NCBI RefSeq assembly: GCF_023053635.1
Contig: NC_086180.1
Coordinates: 2,394,001-2,458,000 of the forward strand
Direction: 5' to 3'
Source of the DNA: Elgaria multicarinata webbii
Taxonomy: Eukaryota > Chordata > Lepidosauria > Squamata > Anguidae
DNA: 64,000 nt
The notes beneath the pieces are model-generated. The model was not told where the DNA came from. It saw only the letters and a list, made by a program, of their open reading frames with translations, and made no database searches. Below are positions 46,801 to 56,081 of the stretch, piece by piece. How positions within the stretch are numbered: the first letter of the stretch is position 1; each line of letters starts with the position of its first letter. Both the position numbers and the translations under genes were made by a program.

Positions 46801-49800
46801 AATAAAAATGTATGCTGGTTGAGGTGGTGGTGGGGAGATTTTACTACTCCAAGCCATTTCCCAATGTATGCTGGGGTAGTAAAATGCCCCACAACCACAA
46901 ATGTCTCTGTGGTGTCAGAAGACGACTATTTTAAACTCAACATACTAGAAAAGTATCGTAAACCGGATGATGTCGGTGTGCTTCTGTGTAGATTCTGCAA
47001 CGAAAAGTGTATCTGGGGGACCTTCTGCACCCCGACCTGATCGGCCGGAATTAATAAACCTCAGTTCCCGTTTCACGGCACCCCCCCCACCAAATTCTCA
47101 GCCCTTGTTGTTGAGCAGCTACTGATAAAAACAACACACTTGCTGCCACTTTGCTTTCTGTGGCTGGGTCCCTCTCAGAACAAACAGTGTCGCTGCGCAG
47201 TGCACAGCCTTCCTGGATATTAGCTCCGATAATAATCACTCCAAACCTCTCACAAGCTGCCCTTTCCAGCTCCATGCTAAATGTGTGCAAAACGGCATCC
47301 ACTGAAGATGAGCACACAGTGTGAAAGATGGCCTGGAAAACTATTCATATAGATGACGTAGGGTCTTTAGGTAAACAAAATCTGCAGGTCTCTTTAAAAC
47401 TCTCCAGTCCATTAGCCACGCATCCAACCAACCTGAGTGCTGTGTGCACTCCTGCCCCGCCGCAAAACAGCAAGGAAGCACCCATTAGCCCAAACAACAT
47501 GAAGCGTCCTTAGTCGAAACTTAGAGGAGGGCACCATTTGTCCAGGCAGCAGCTGTCTGACTTGACAGCACGCTTGGTGCCACGTGCTTTGCTAGCAGGC
47601 TGCATTTCCTCTTCTAATGACAACATCGGCCCTATCGCAACCTGGGAATTTCCCTCCCATAAGACACCCATCTTTTGTAATGTGAAGTGGGGAGGGTGGC
47701 AAATCAGGAGATTCGTGGGGGGTTTTAATTGTGAAACAACGTGTGACTGTGACAGAGAGCAGATTGCAAATGAATTTCGTTCATGCAATTTCACCAGGAT
47801 GGTAAAAAGTGCTTGCCAAAACAAAACAAAAAACAAGGAACCAGCGGTATGTAAATAATCTAACCAGCCACACACTCGAGGGCCTTTTGAGCTAGTTGCC
47901 ATATTATTGCAAATTTGGAGCCTTTAAGGAGCTTCAAACATCCCCAGTAGTTTTCAAGGGCCCACGGATCACTTTTGACACCTAGTTTGCAGCCCAAATG
48001 GGAAAATCTGCTCCCAGGTTCCTTGGAGTGCCCCCCTGTGGCCCCCTCGAGCTGTCTCTGCTACACTCGTGTGGCACCTCTGCGCTACAACAACCTTTCC
48101 TCCAGTCCACATAACCAGTGCAGCTGAGGGCCACTTGCATCCACCAGGTGGTCTCCATCCGTCAGGGTCCACCAATATCCCATGCCTAAAAGGCCAAATT
48201 CATAGGCAGAGTAGTTGCTGGAAGCATCTTTGAGTGAGCTGCAGGAATGGCACATTTCAGTTCCAAGTTCTTACAGCAATTGCAAAGATCAAACATGGGC
48301 ACGATCCAAAGCGCGGGATGGGGAGGGAGAAGTCCCCAGGTTTAATGCCCAGTATTTCCAGTTAGACGGCTAGAGAGACGCTGCCTGTCAAAAGGAGACA
48401 AAACCGGACTCAGTGTAGACAAGATGGCAGTCTTGCTGGTGGGTGATTTGTCTGACGTGGGAGGTGCCATCCAGCCTTCTCTGGGCAGGGTTTCACTCAC
48501 GCTAAAGGATCAGGCTGACAGCTTCAGGGTGCTCCTAGATCCAGCCTCATTGCTGGAGGCCCGTGTGGCATTCGTGGTACACAGTGCCTTTCACCAGCTG
48601 TAGCTGCCGTGCCAACCACTCCCAGACAGAGAGAGCCTGGCCACAGTTATCCACGTGCTGCTAACATGTGCCTTGAATCTGTTTTTGCTTCTTTTAAACT
48701 TTGTTTTAACTGTTTTATTCTGTTTTTATTTTCATTTTATCTTGCATACCGCTCCAAAATTTTTCAATGGGGAGCGGTATGTAAATATTCTAAATAAATA
48801 AATAAATAATAACGCAGAGTTACAAGATGGGGGATACTTGGCTCAGCAATACTACAAACGAGAAGGATCTTGGAATTGTTGTAGATCACAAGCGGAATAG
48901 GAGCCAACAGTGCGATATGGCTGCAAGAAAGGCAAATGCTATTTTGGGCTGCATTAATAGAAGTATAGCTTCCAAATCACGTGAGGTCCTGGTTCCTCTC
49001 TATTCAGCCCTGGTTAGGCCTCATCTAGAGTATTGTGTCCAGTTCTGGGCTCCACAATTCAAGAAGGACGCAGACAAGCTGGAGCGTGTTCAGAGGAGGG
49101 CAACCAGGATGATCAGGGGTCTGGAAACAAAGCCCTATGAAGAGAGACTGAAAGAACTGGGCATGTTTAGCCTGAAGAAGAGAAGATTGAGGGGAGACAT
49201 GAGAGCACTCTTCAAATACTTGAAAGGTTGTCACACAGAGGAGGGCCAGGATCTCTTCTCGATCCTCCCAGAGTGCAGGACACGGAATAACGGGCTCAAG
49301 TTAAAGGAAGCCAGATTCCAGCTGGACATCAGGAAAAACTTCCTGACTGTTAGAGCAGTACGACAATGGAATCAGTTACCTAGGGAGGTTGTGGGCTCTC
49401 CCACCCTAAAGGCCTTCAAGAGGCAGCTGGACAACCCTCTGTCAGGGATGCTTTAGGGTGGATTCCTGCATTGAGCAGGGGGTTGGACTCGATGGCCTTG
49501 TAGGCCCCTTCCAACTCTGCTATTCTATGATTCTATGATCTCATTGAATCAACTCTACTCCATGTGCTGCACGTGGCTTCCATTGATACAAGATAGGCGG
49601 CTAGCCTTGTGGCTGAAGCAGATCACATCCAGCCTGACTTGAAACAACTGCTCTCTCCCGTTTCCCACACCGATTCATAGTCCTGCTGCTTACTTCCAGA
49701 GTAGGCTGAGCTCTCAATGGCTTGGGAGCAGCATCCCTTAAAGCTTGCCTGCTCCTGCATGAACTTGCCTCAGTATTTAGATGGGTCTCAGAGGGCCTCC

Positions 49801-50703
49801 TCCAATTCCTCTAGCGGTCAGGGGTGAGGTAGGCTGTGACAGGGAGGGGCAGAGCCTTTTTGGTGGTGGCTCCCCACTCTAGGAGGCCTTCTGCTGGAAG
49901 ACTTGGCCAGGGCCAAGCCCAAGGCATTTAGGGCAGCATGGGAGGGCCTTTTGATTTCCCCACACCCGTTTGATCTCTTCCATGGCAACCCTTTACACGT
50001 CCACCTGGAAGGAAGCCGCATCGCATTCAGCCGGGACTTACTTTTCAGCGCTGCTTGACTCGGCTATTACGCCAATTGCTTGGGTCGGGGATGGCGGGGT
50101 GGGGGGCGTGTTTGAAAGAAAAGAGACAAATAATTTGATGCTGTTCTAATCAGCCTCCCTCAACCTGGTGTTTGGGACTTCATCTCCCATCAACCCCAGC
50201 CAACACAGCTGCTGGTCAGGAATGTTGGGAGTTGTAGTCCAAAACATCTGGAGGGCTCCGCGCTAGAGAACGGAGGCTTTAAATAGCGGCAGCGGCTCTG
50301 TCGGTCCTCAGGCGCAAAAGCGACGCGAAGTTGCTTGCTTCTGCTCAGCGGCGTTAATGAAGAGGGATGCCGGGGGGGGGGAGGGGGGCGAGATGAGGCT
50401 TACAATGAGGAGGGGGGAGTCTTCGATGGAGGCGAGGAGGGTCCCCCGCTCCAAAATGGGGGGGGGGGGGTTAAATCCTGGTGGGGACCCTCCCGCGCCC
50501 CCAGGCAAGGCGCAGCACCCGCGCCCCCAGCCCCGCGCCCGCCTCGGCGCAGCAGCGCTGGGCATCGCCCCCCCCCCCGGGCCCCGAATCGCCGCGCTCC
50601 CCCCCGCCTCCGCCCTCCCCCGCGGAGTGCCCAGGGGGCGCAGGGCGAGGTGCCCCCCTCCCCCGCCCACTCACCCCTCCACGCCGCCGAAGATCGCAGC
50701 CAT
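32360..50703 (-). CDS. NAGK: NAGK, N-acetyl-D-glucosamine kinase (10 coding exons)
   Basis: Exons in transcript order: 50703-50675, 44251-44167, 40440-40342, 38992-38851, 37690-37580, 37386-37274, 35796-35709, 33922-33825, 33089-33011, 32550-32360. They total 1035 nt, or 344 codons plus TAG, the human length as I recall it. All introns are GT-AG and phases match throughout. The enzyme transfers phosphate from ATP to GlcNAc (also ManNAc) in amino-sugar salvage; it is a cytosolic ASKHA/BadF-BadG-type kinase. Visible motifs: the N-terminal phosphate loop [16 protein letters not shown] (residue 1 on, split across exons 1-2), catalytic Asp107 in [10 protein letters not shown], the GTGSNC sugar/nucleotide motif at 126-131, Cys143 in [14 protein letters not shown], and the C-terminal [18 protein letters not shown]. 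The frame is intact and every expected exon is present. Introns 1 (6.4 kb) and 2 (3.7 kb) are loaded with transposons. Transcription should start in the CpG island at the right edge. Confidence 0.97.
33337..33359. repeat. (GGGCT)n tract
   Basis: Four GGGCT units in NAGK intron 8. Confidence 0.8.
34362..34452 (+). mobile_element. Old CR1/L3-type LINE tail
   Basis: GGCTGGTCGGCCACTGTGTG, then ACTGGACTAGACGGACCCTG and TTGATCCAGCCTCAGGGCAC match the 3' end seen at 2110-2305 and, inverted, at 59285. It lies in NAGK intron 7. Confidence 0.65.
34937..34956. repeat. (AC)n tract
   Basis: About ten AC units in NAGK intron 7. Confidence 0.85.
38238..38656 (+). mobile_element. CR1 LINE in NAGK intron 4
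   Basis: The frame is open from [20 protein letters not shown] to the LSGML end, followed by 3'UTR and an ATTCTATG tail. It is antisense to NAGK. Confidence 0.9.
39183..39311. repeat. Foldback MITE in NAGK intron 3
   Basis: GGGCAGCCTTACATGACCTG at the left pairs with GGCACCAGGATGGGGAAGGC at the right. The internal arms (CACCCATCATTCCCAGCCAG, GCTGAGAATGATGGAGGTC) are also inverted. Confidence 0.65.
39571..40209 (+). mobile_element. CR1 LINE with inverted 5' stub
   Basis: The frame 39610-40146 is open through the whole RT C-terminus ([10 protein letters not shown] equivalent to LSGML). It lacks the segment that in other copies encodes [10 protein letters not shown] 16-bp inverted copy of its own 5' sequence sits just upstream (39571-39586 versus 39592-39607, one mismatch). 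It is in NAGK intron 3 and antisense. Confidence 0.9.
40584..40680. mobile_element. hAT-type foldback MITE (97 bp) with 8-bp TSD
   Basis: Inverted arms GCAGCCTTCCTCAACCTGGG and CCCCAGGTTGAGGAAGGCTGC bound the element. CCTATAGG is duplicated at 40576-40583 and 40681-40688. No internal coding is present. It is in NAGK intron 2. Confidence 0.88.
40711..41385 (-). mobile_element. L2-type LINE 3' part
   Basis: An inverted (ATT)n tail at 40711-40763 is followed by - strand coding for [18 protein letters not shown] and [17 protein letters not shown] (41195-40899). The rest of the domain continues in broken form to about 41385. It is the same subfamily as 56455-56906. Confidence 0.85.
41447..41551. 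repeat. Foldback MITE
   Basis: GGCTTCCCTCAGCTGGTGCC and GGGCACCAGCGTGGGGAAGG are inverted ends, with GTTGGACTACAACAGCC and GGCTGTAGTCCAA as inner arms. Confidence 0.7.
41891..42690. mobile_element. Palindromic MITE carrying an inserted hAT element
   Basis: The left piece 41891-41915 (GCCCTGTTCAGATGACACGC...) and the right piece 42620-42690 form one palindrome once the intervening hAT element is set aside. CAATG flanks both outer ends (41886-41890, 42691-42695). Confidence 0.8.
41916..42619. mobile_element. Non-autonomous hAT transposon (704 bp)
   Basis: TIRs read CAGTGGTTCCCAAA on both ends (inverted at the right). Flanking 8-mers CGCTAAAG (41908-41915) and CGCTAAAC (42620-42627) are a one-mismatch target duplication. 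No transposase frame is present. Confidence 0.85.
42861..43583 (-). mobile_element. L2-type LINE interrupted by another LINE
   Basis: The inverted tail and 3'UTR (42861-43017) continue at 43541-43583. The uninterrupted copy at 24379 shows these two pieces are normally adjacent. Confidence 0.8.
43018..43540 (+). mobile_element. L2-type LINE inserted in the previous element
   Basis: An open frame encodes [20 protein letters not shown], then [20 protein letters not shown]. The 3'UTR with AAACCGCCCAGAGAGCCCTG ends in an (AAAT)n/(AAAC)n tail. Confidence 0.88.
43697..43775 (-). mobile_element. L2-type LINE 3' end
   Basis: TTATTACATTTCTCTACCGC then CCAATAGCCAGAGCTCTCTG is an inverted L2-type terminus. 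Confidence 0.8.
43817..43886. repeat. (TG)n-(CA)n compound microsatellite
   Basis: About eight TG units are followed, after a short GTTTGTA spacer, by about 24 CA units. The two can pair with each other. It lies about 280 bp downstream of the NAGK exon 2 donor. Confidence 0.92.
44578..45110. mobile_element. TIR-bearing DNA transposon, non-autonomous
   Basis: The left end GTTCAGACAACACAATAACC and the inverted right end GTTCAGACAACACAATAATC match at 26 of 28 positions (44580-44607, 45074-45101). Several internal copies of CATGGGTTA(T/C)CGTGTTGTG suggest repeated or nested units. It is in NAGK intron 1. Confidence 0.75.
45371..45472. repeat. Double hairpin with repeated 18-mer
   Basis: Hairpin 1 has an 11-bp perfect stem (45371-45381 with 45391-45401). 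Hairpin 2 has a 24-bp perfect stem with a 4-nt loop (45421-45444, 45449-45472). ATCAACTTCTAGCCATCC occurs twice, 33 bp apart (45373, 45406). Confidence 0.9.
46078..46209. mobile_element. Foldback MITE in NAGK intron 1
   Basis: CTTCTCCAACCTGGCGCTCT and AGAGTGCCAGGTTGGAGAAA are inverted ends. The inner arms meet at CCCAGCCAGCTGGCTGG. The layout matches 19751-19878 with diverged sequence. Confidence 0.75.
46503..46802 (+). mobile_element. CR1 LINE 3' fragment
   Basis: Short 3' piece: GGTTGTCAAACAGAGGAGGG through the 3'UTR to CCCCTTCCAACTCTA. It lacks the ATTCTATG tail, and the RT C-terminus has a stop near its end. Confidence 0.85.
46803..48479. other. NAGK intron 1, no recognised feature
   Basis: 46807-46880 holds an inverted pair (GATTTTACTACTCC with GGGTAGTAAAATGCC) and a repeated AATGTATGCTGG. 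The remainder to 48.48 kb shows no element or exon that I recognise. Confidence 0.45.
48480..48812 (+). mobile_element. Degenerate L2-type LINE 3' part
   Basis: CTAAAGGATCAGGCTGACAG and AGGGTGCTCCTAGATCCAGC correspond to the LKDQ...LGVLFDPE segment of the copy at 54118. The end GGGGAGCGGTATGTAAATAT runs into an AAATAAAT tail. Confidence 0.75.
48815..49540 (+). mobile_element. CR1 LINE, longest open copy in the window
   Basis: A 209-codon open frame (48827-49456) reads [17 protein letters not shown], then [39 protein letters not shown] and [18 protein letters not shown] to the LSGML end. The 3'UTR and ATTCTATG tail are intact. It is 5'-truncated beside an L2-type tail, lies in NAGK intron 1 and is antisense. 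Confidence 0.93.
50150..50262. repeat. Foldback MITE
   Basis: CAGCCTCCCTCAACCTGGTG is the left end, and GGGAGTTGTAGTCCAAAACA then TCTGGAGGGCTCC the right arm. It lies at the edge of the NAGK CpG island. Confidence 0.65.
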
Positions 50704-51180
50704 GGAGCCTCCAGGAGCCGCGCGCCTCGGGAGGGACTTGGCCGGGGAGCCGCCCAGAGCAGCCGCGGCTGCTCAGCTCAGCCCGCCCCGGCCGGGACCG
50801 CCCCTTCCCGGCTTCCCGGAGGCGGACGCCGGGGCGCCCAGGCCCGGCCGGCGAGCCCTCGCGCGAGGCCAGGGCAAGCCCCCGGGCTGGGGGGGTGGGA
50901 CGGATCCCCCCTCGCGCCCCTCCTGGGCTGGCGGGCGACGTGCGCCAGGTTGCGCACAGCCAGCCCTTGCTGGGCGGCGGAGGGGGGGGCGATCCCGTCC
51001 CTGATCCCACCCCATTCTGCCCCCACCACCACCCGAGGGCTTTCCCTGGCCGCCCGCGAGGGCGAGGGAGTGGGGGCGACTCCCCCGGCTCCTCTCCTTC
51101 GGACAGTGGGGCTGGCGGGTCGCCTTCAGGCCCCGGCTCCGACCTTCCCCCGCTTCCTCGTCCCAAGTCTCCTCCTCCTC
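50280..51180. promoter_or_regulatory. CpG island over NAGK exon 1
   Basis: This is the most GC- and CpG-rich stretch of the window, with long C and G runs and many CG dinucleotides. It spans the NAGK start codon at 50703 and its donor at 50674-50673. A CpG-island promoter is typical of a housekeeping gene like NAGK and would place the transcription start at roughly 50.7-50.9 kb on the - strand. No TATA box was identified. Long open frames on both strands here are expected from low stop-codon frequency in GC-rich DNA. Confidence 0.8.
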
Positions 51181-51192
51181 CTCCTCCTCCTG
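51171..51192. repeat. (CTC)n tract
   Basis: A short trinucleotide repeat at the upstream edge of the CpG island. Confidence 0.85.
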
Positions 51193-51219
51193 TATCTTCC
51201 TCTTTTCCCCCTTTTGGAC

Positions 51220-51330
51220 AGTCTCCCCCAACCTGACGCCACCAGGTATCCTGGACTACAACTCCCACCACCCTCAGCCAGCAAAGTGGGATTTGTAGTC
51301 CAAGGCATCTGATGGGAGTTGTAGTCCCAA
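51220..51330. repeat. Foldback MITE
   Basis: GGACTACAACTCCCACCACC and GGGAGTTGTAGTCCCAACAC form inverted arms, with an extra inverted unit GATTTGTAGTCCAAGGCATC between them. Confidence 0.65.
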
Positions 51331-51337
51331 CACCCTT

Positions 51338-51574
51338 GGAAAAGGAAAGGAACCTCTCGTGCAAGCACTGAGTCATTACTGACTCTTGGAGGGACGCCAG
51401 CTTTTGCTGACGTTTTCTTGGCGGGGTGGTTTGCCCTTGCCTTCCTGGCTGTTATTGCCGACCTCAGGAAGGTGGAAAGCTGAGTCCACCGGAGCTGGCT
51501 TCCGCTGGGATCGAACTCAGGTCGTGGGGAGAGTTTCAGCTGCAGAAATTGCTGCTTTACCGCTCTGTGCCACA
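51338..51574 (-). mobile_element. tRNA-derived SINE
   Basis: Same family as 17146-17431. The - strand head reads GTGTGGCACAGAGCGGTAAA and a B-box-like GAGTTCGATCCC follows. It is sandwiched between a MITE and a CR1. Confidence 0.82.
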
Positions 51575-51575
51575 C

Positions 51576-52265
51576 TTAGAATCATAGAATAGCAGAGTTG
51601 GAAGGGCTCTACAAGGCCATCGAGTCCAACCCCCTGCTCAAGGCAGGAATCCACCCTAAAGCATCCCTGACAGAGGGTAGTCCAGCTGCCTCTTGAAGGC
51701 CTCTAGTGTGGGAGAGCCCACAACCTCCTCAGGTAACTGATTTCATTGTTGTACTGCTCTAACAGTCAGGAAGTTTTTCCTGATGTCCAGCTGGAATCTG
51801 GCTTCCTTTAACTTGAGCCCGTTATTCTGTGTCCTGCACTCTGGGAGGATTGAGAAGAGATCCTGGCCCTCCTCTGACAACCTTTTAAGTATTTATTTAA
51901 TTACATTTATATACTGCTCCACAGTTGAAGCTCTCTGGGCGGTTCACAAAAGCTAAAAACAGTAAACATTAAAAATATACAAAATTTAAAAACCATCAGC
52001 AACTTAAAAACAACAGCATCCATTTAAAACAACAATTCTGGGGTCCATTAAAAAACAAACTTAGTGTTCAATGCCTTTAAATGTCTGTGAGAAGAGGAAA
52101 GATGACAATGTTGGCGCCAGGCGAGCCTCATCGGGGAGATCATTCCACAGTCGGTGGGGTATTTGAGAGTGCTCTCATGTCTCCACTTAATCTTCTCTTC
52201 TCCAGGCTAAACATGCCCAGTTCTTTCAGTCTCTCTTAATAGGGCTTTGTTTCCAGACCCCTGAT
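51576..52265 (-). mobile_element. CR1 LINE interrupted by an L2-type LINE
   Basis: CR1 tail, 3'UTR and RT C-terminus run 51576-51894 and resume at 52159-52265. The gap is filled by a 264-bp L2-type fragment, with GTATTT duplicated at both junctions. Confidence 0.9.
51895..52158 (-). mobile_element. L2-type LINE inserted in CR1
   Basis: TACATTTATATACTGCTCCA, then AAGCTCTCTGGGCGGTTCAC and GCCAGGCGAGCCTCATCGGG are inverted L2-type 3' sequences. Target duplication GTATTT is at 51889-51894 and 52159-52164. Confidence 0.9.
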
Positions 52266-52445
52266 CTGGAGGGTGCTAGGCTGAGGAGGGCCGCCGGAGA
52301 CTTCGGTTCCCATCCCAGCTAGAACATTTATTCCTTGCATCTGGTCGCTTTGTTTGTAGTGGTCAATGCCATTAGCTCCTCATTTTCCTAATATATACAT
52401 AGACCCACATGCGCACAGCCCCGGAGATAGTTTAGCTTACATCAG

Positions 52446-52550
52446 CCTTCCACAAGTTGTTGGACTACAGCTTCTATCATGCCACAGCCAGCTCTGCTGG
52501 GAGTTGTTGTCCCAACCCATTGGGGGAGGGTGCCAGGTTTGGGAAAGTTG
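52446..52550. repeat. Degenerate foldback MITE
   Basis: GTTGTTGGACTACAGCTTCT and GGGAGTTGTTGTCCCAACCC are decayed inverted arms. Confidence 0.55.
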
Positions 52551-52728
52551 GCTTATATCCTACCCATCAAAATATAAACGTCCTACCTCACAGGGCTGCA
52601 GTGCATCAGCAGCCTGGTGCAAAGGTTTAAAACCAGGGAACACGGGCCTGGTCTTCCCATCCCCCTGTTGTTCCACAGACAGGAAGGATCCCTCACAACA
52701 AGAGTGTGTTAGGCTGGAGACACATAAT

Positions 52729-52974
52729 GGGCCTGTTCAGAAGACATCTTAAACTCTGCCAGTTAAGGCTTTTGGTTTAAGGTGTCTTGTGAGATACGTT
52801 TTGCTAGACCCTGCTCACTCATTAACCCCAGTCAGACCGTCTGCAGCAGGGTTAGCGGCTCTAACCATGGCTTAAAGTGTTGCGTGCAACAGCACAGCTT
52901 GTGGCTAGTGCTAACCGCAGAGAGCCACAGTTTCGCAAACCACAGAGCCTGAAGTGTCTCGTCTGAACAGGCCC
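52729..52974. mobile_element. MITE with inverted ends (246 bp)
   Basis: GGGCCTGTTCAGAAGACATC at the left and GTCTCGTCTGAACAGGCCC at the right are inverted. The ends resemble the palindromic MITE at 41891-42690. Confidence 0.75.
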
Positions 52975-53120
52975 AATAAGTGTTTAAATTGTTTGTGGCT
53001 TCAGAAATAGAAAGAGTGCTTCCTAGAATGGATGTGTGCGGATACGTTTCTTTTCTTGCTCTGTCACTTCTGGTCAAGCAAGTTAAGCAATTAGAAGAAA
53101 AACAGTAATATTCAGTATGG

Positions 53121-53200
53121 AGTCCTATACACACATAACTGGGAACAAATCCCATTGAACACAATGGAACTTACTTCTGAGAGGACTGATGTAGGATTGC
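53121..53200. repeat. Degenerate foldback repeat
   Basis: GTCCTATACACACATAACTG and ACTGATGTAGGATTGCAC are imperfect inverted ends, related to 18491-18557. Confidence 0.5.
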
Positions 53201-53204
53201 ACCG

Positions 53205-54117
53205 TAAACCACTTTTGCCTCTAGTGAAATGGGTTTGCAGATTTTCATAAACACACACACATGGTTTTACCAATAAGAGGGACAGAGGCGTGTGCATATG
53301 AGCACACATTGGAAAGCGCTACTTCTCTCAAAAACAATGTTCTGTCTTTTAAACCTTAATTTCTCTCTTCCTAGTCTGGGCAATCTGGAGCAGTTTTACA
53401 GGGCTGACATCAGAGGGTGCCAGAGATTAGTAAATAAAGTGTTGATTGGTTGCTTTGGGGATTATATTTTAACAGTTTCAATGCTTTAAAATGTGGCTGG
53501 AAGCAAGGCAGGCAGGCAGACACAGGACCTTGCCAGGATGATATCTTGATGGAGCCAGGCCTTATTCTGGGGGGTGTTCAGTCCCATCCCTGTATACATG
53601 TCCCATCTCTAGGCACTGGGAGGTGCAGCTCTCTCTGGCTTCCACAATCAGCCAGGGCAGCGAGGGCCACGGGGAGGCTGCACCCTCTGCCTCTTTCAAG
53701 GGAATAATATCAAGCCAAGCTCGCCTCCCCCTCCCTGCCAGAAAGATCACTCAGCTCTGAGTGCCCGTAACCCTGGGGCTGCAAGAGAGAGGGAAGAGAA
53801 AGCCCTGTGTCACCATCCATTTCCTAAAGAGACACCAATAGCTAGCCAAACAAGAACCGCAGCAAGGGAAGTTCCGCCTGGTCCAAAGTGCCCTTCCATG
53901 CCTGCTTCCAGCTCAACACCTTGTTCTGGCCTTGAAAACCAGGGCTTGTCTTGATGAAAGGTTTGCCCCGGGGTGGATTTGCAGTAGCAGCAGGTCATCT
54001 ACATGATGCAGCCACCATTGTGAAGCCATCCGGGGGCAAACCCTGGAAACTCTGCTGAAAAAAAGTCAGACACTTACCCTGACTTTTTCTTGTCTCTGGA
54101 GGCGTGTCACAGCCGAT
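53205..54117. other. No recognised feature
   Basis: Nothing identifiable beyond a short AC tract near 53252. Confidence 0.45.
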
Positions 54118-55420
54118 TTTATTTATTTATTTATTTATTTATTACATTTTTATACCGCCCAATAGCCGAAGCTCTCTGGGCGGTTCACAAAAAATAAAAC
54201 CACAATAAAACAACCAACAGGTTAAAAGCACAAATACAAAATGCAGTATAAAAAGCATAACCAGGATAAAACCACGCAGCAAAATTGATATAAAATTAAA
54301 ATACAGAGTTAAAACAGTAAAATTTCAATTTAAGTTAAAATTAAGTGTTAAAATACTGAGAGAATAAAAAGGTCTTCAGCTGGTGACGAAAGGAGTACAG
54401 TGTAGGCGCCAGGCGGACCTCTCTGGGGAGCTCATTCCACAACCGGGGTGCCACAGCGGAGAAAGCCCTCCTCCTAGTAGCCACCTGCCTCACTTCCTTT
54501 GGCAGGGGCTCACGGAGAAGGGCCCCTGTAGATGATCTTAAGGTCCGGGCAGGTACATATGGGAGGAGGCGTTCCTTCAGATAACCTGGCCCCAAACCGT
54601 TTAGGGCTTTACATGTCAATACCAGCACTTTGAATCGGGCCCGGACCTGGACTGGCAGCCAATGAAGTTGTAAAAGGACTGGCGTAATGTGATCTCGCCA
54701 GCCAGTCCCTGTTAGTAAACGGGCTGCCCTGTTTTGTACCAGCTGAAGCTTCTGGACCGTTTTCAAAGGCAGCCCCACGTATAACGCATTGCAGTAATCC
54801 AAACGAGAGGTTATCAGAGCATGGATAACTGTAGCTAGGCTATCTCTGTCCAGATAAGGGCGCAGTTGGTATATCAGCCTAAGCTGATAAAAGGTGCTCT
54901 TTGCCACTGAGTTCACCTGTGCCTCAAGTGACAGTTCTGGATCGAAGAGCACCCCCAAACTACAGACCTGATCCTTTAGGGAGAGTGCAACCCCGTCCAG
55001 GACAGGGCAAACATCACCTCGCCGGACAGATGAACCACCCGCTAACAGTACCTCTGTCTTGTCTGGATTGAGTCTCAGTTTGTTAGCCCTCATCCAGTCC
55101 ATTTCCGTGCCCAGGCACTGGTTCAGAACAGCCACTGCCTCACCTGGGTTTGATGAAAAGGAAAGGTAGAGCTGGGTATCATCCGCATATTGATGACACC
55201 TCAGTCCACATCTCCGGATAACCTCCCCCAGCGGCTTCATGTATATGCTAAACAGCATAGGGGATAAAATAGAGCCCTGCGGAACCCCATGGCTTAAGAG
55301 CCACGGCACAGAGCAATAATCCCCCAGCACCACCTTCTGGAATCGGCCATCCAAGTAGGAGCGGAACCACTGCAACGCAGGACCTCCAACTCCCAGCTCA
55401 GACAACCTATCCAGTCACCC
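54118..55420 (-). mobile_element. L2-type LINE, largest copy, with RT palm
   Basis: A 354-codon open frame (55405-54341) carries the reverse transcriptase palm and C-terminus: ELGVGGPALQWFRSYLDGRF, VPQGSILSP at 41-49, the catalytic YADD at 73-76 in YADDTQLYLSF, then LRLNPDKTEVLLAGG, RLDYCNALYVGLP and HWLPVQVRARFKVLVLTCKA. The endonuclease and the RT fingers are missing (5' truncation). The 3'UTR and inverted ATTT tail lie at 54118-54340. The open frame indicates recent insertion, but the copy cannot move by itself without its 5' half. Confidence 0.92.
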
Positions 55421-55984
55421 CCTGATTGGTCGCCATCGGCTGGACAGGAAAGGGGTTGCTCAGGGGAGCCCTGTGCCTCCTGGCAAATACAATGAAAATT
55501 TTTTGGGGGGGAGGAATGGGACCTGCACATCTATAAATAATAATTTAAAAAATCAGGGGAGGGGGGAGGAATGGGGCCCGTTTCCCCCCCATTTTTAATT
55601 TTTTTAATCTGTATCTGCGCAACTTTGCAGATACCAATAAAAACAAAAAACAAACAGACAAACAGGGCGGAAAGAAGCAGCAGCCAGAGGGAGGTCAGAG
55701 GGAGGAGAGGTGGTTCGGGCACCCCGCGTCCTTCTCCTCGTCCCCCTCTGGCTGCCTCATTCCTCCTCCATCCCTTCCACTGCTCAGCATGGTGGCAGTG
55801 GTGGCGGCAACTCTGCACTTGCGTTCCTTCCCATGCCAGGAAGGAGCGCCAATGCGGGACCCCGAGGCCTTGCAGCGCCAAAGTGCCACTGTCAAGACAG
55901 GCCCCCGGTCTCCTGCCTCTTCCTTCCCCCTCCACCCCCCTTCCCTTCCGTGTCTTGCCATTTCAGTTCGTAAACCTGATGGCA

Positions 55985-56007
55985 GGGAGGGCCTCTCTCT
56001 CTCTCTG

Positions 56008-56078
<71 letters not shown>
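55985..56078. repeat. (CT)n microsatellite, ~90 bp
   Basis: An almost uninterrupted CT tract. The unbroken reading frames across it on both strands are artefacts. Confidence 0.95.

Positions 56079-56081
<3 letters not shown>

Noticed and set aside
46900-47040. Short Cys-containing frame ending in a stop at 47040
   Set aside because: No homologue recognised and no flanking splice sites of note; treated as chance.
46803-47090. Possible solo LTR-like stretch with an AATAAA near its right end
   Set aside because: No matching second copy, no clear TG...CA ends and no target duplication are visible; the evidence is too weak to call an LTR element.
50335-51376. Long open frames (over 200 codons) on both strands across the GC-rich block
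   Set aside because: They overlap the NAGK promoter and exon 1, consist of Pro/Gly/Ala/Arg low-complexity sequence, and are expected by chance where stop codons are rare.
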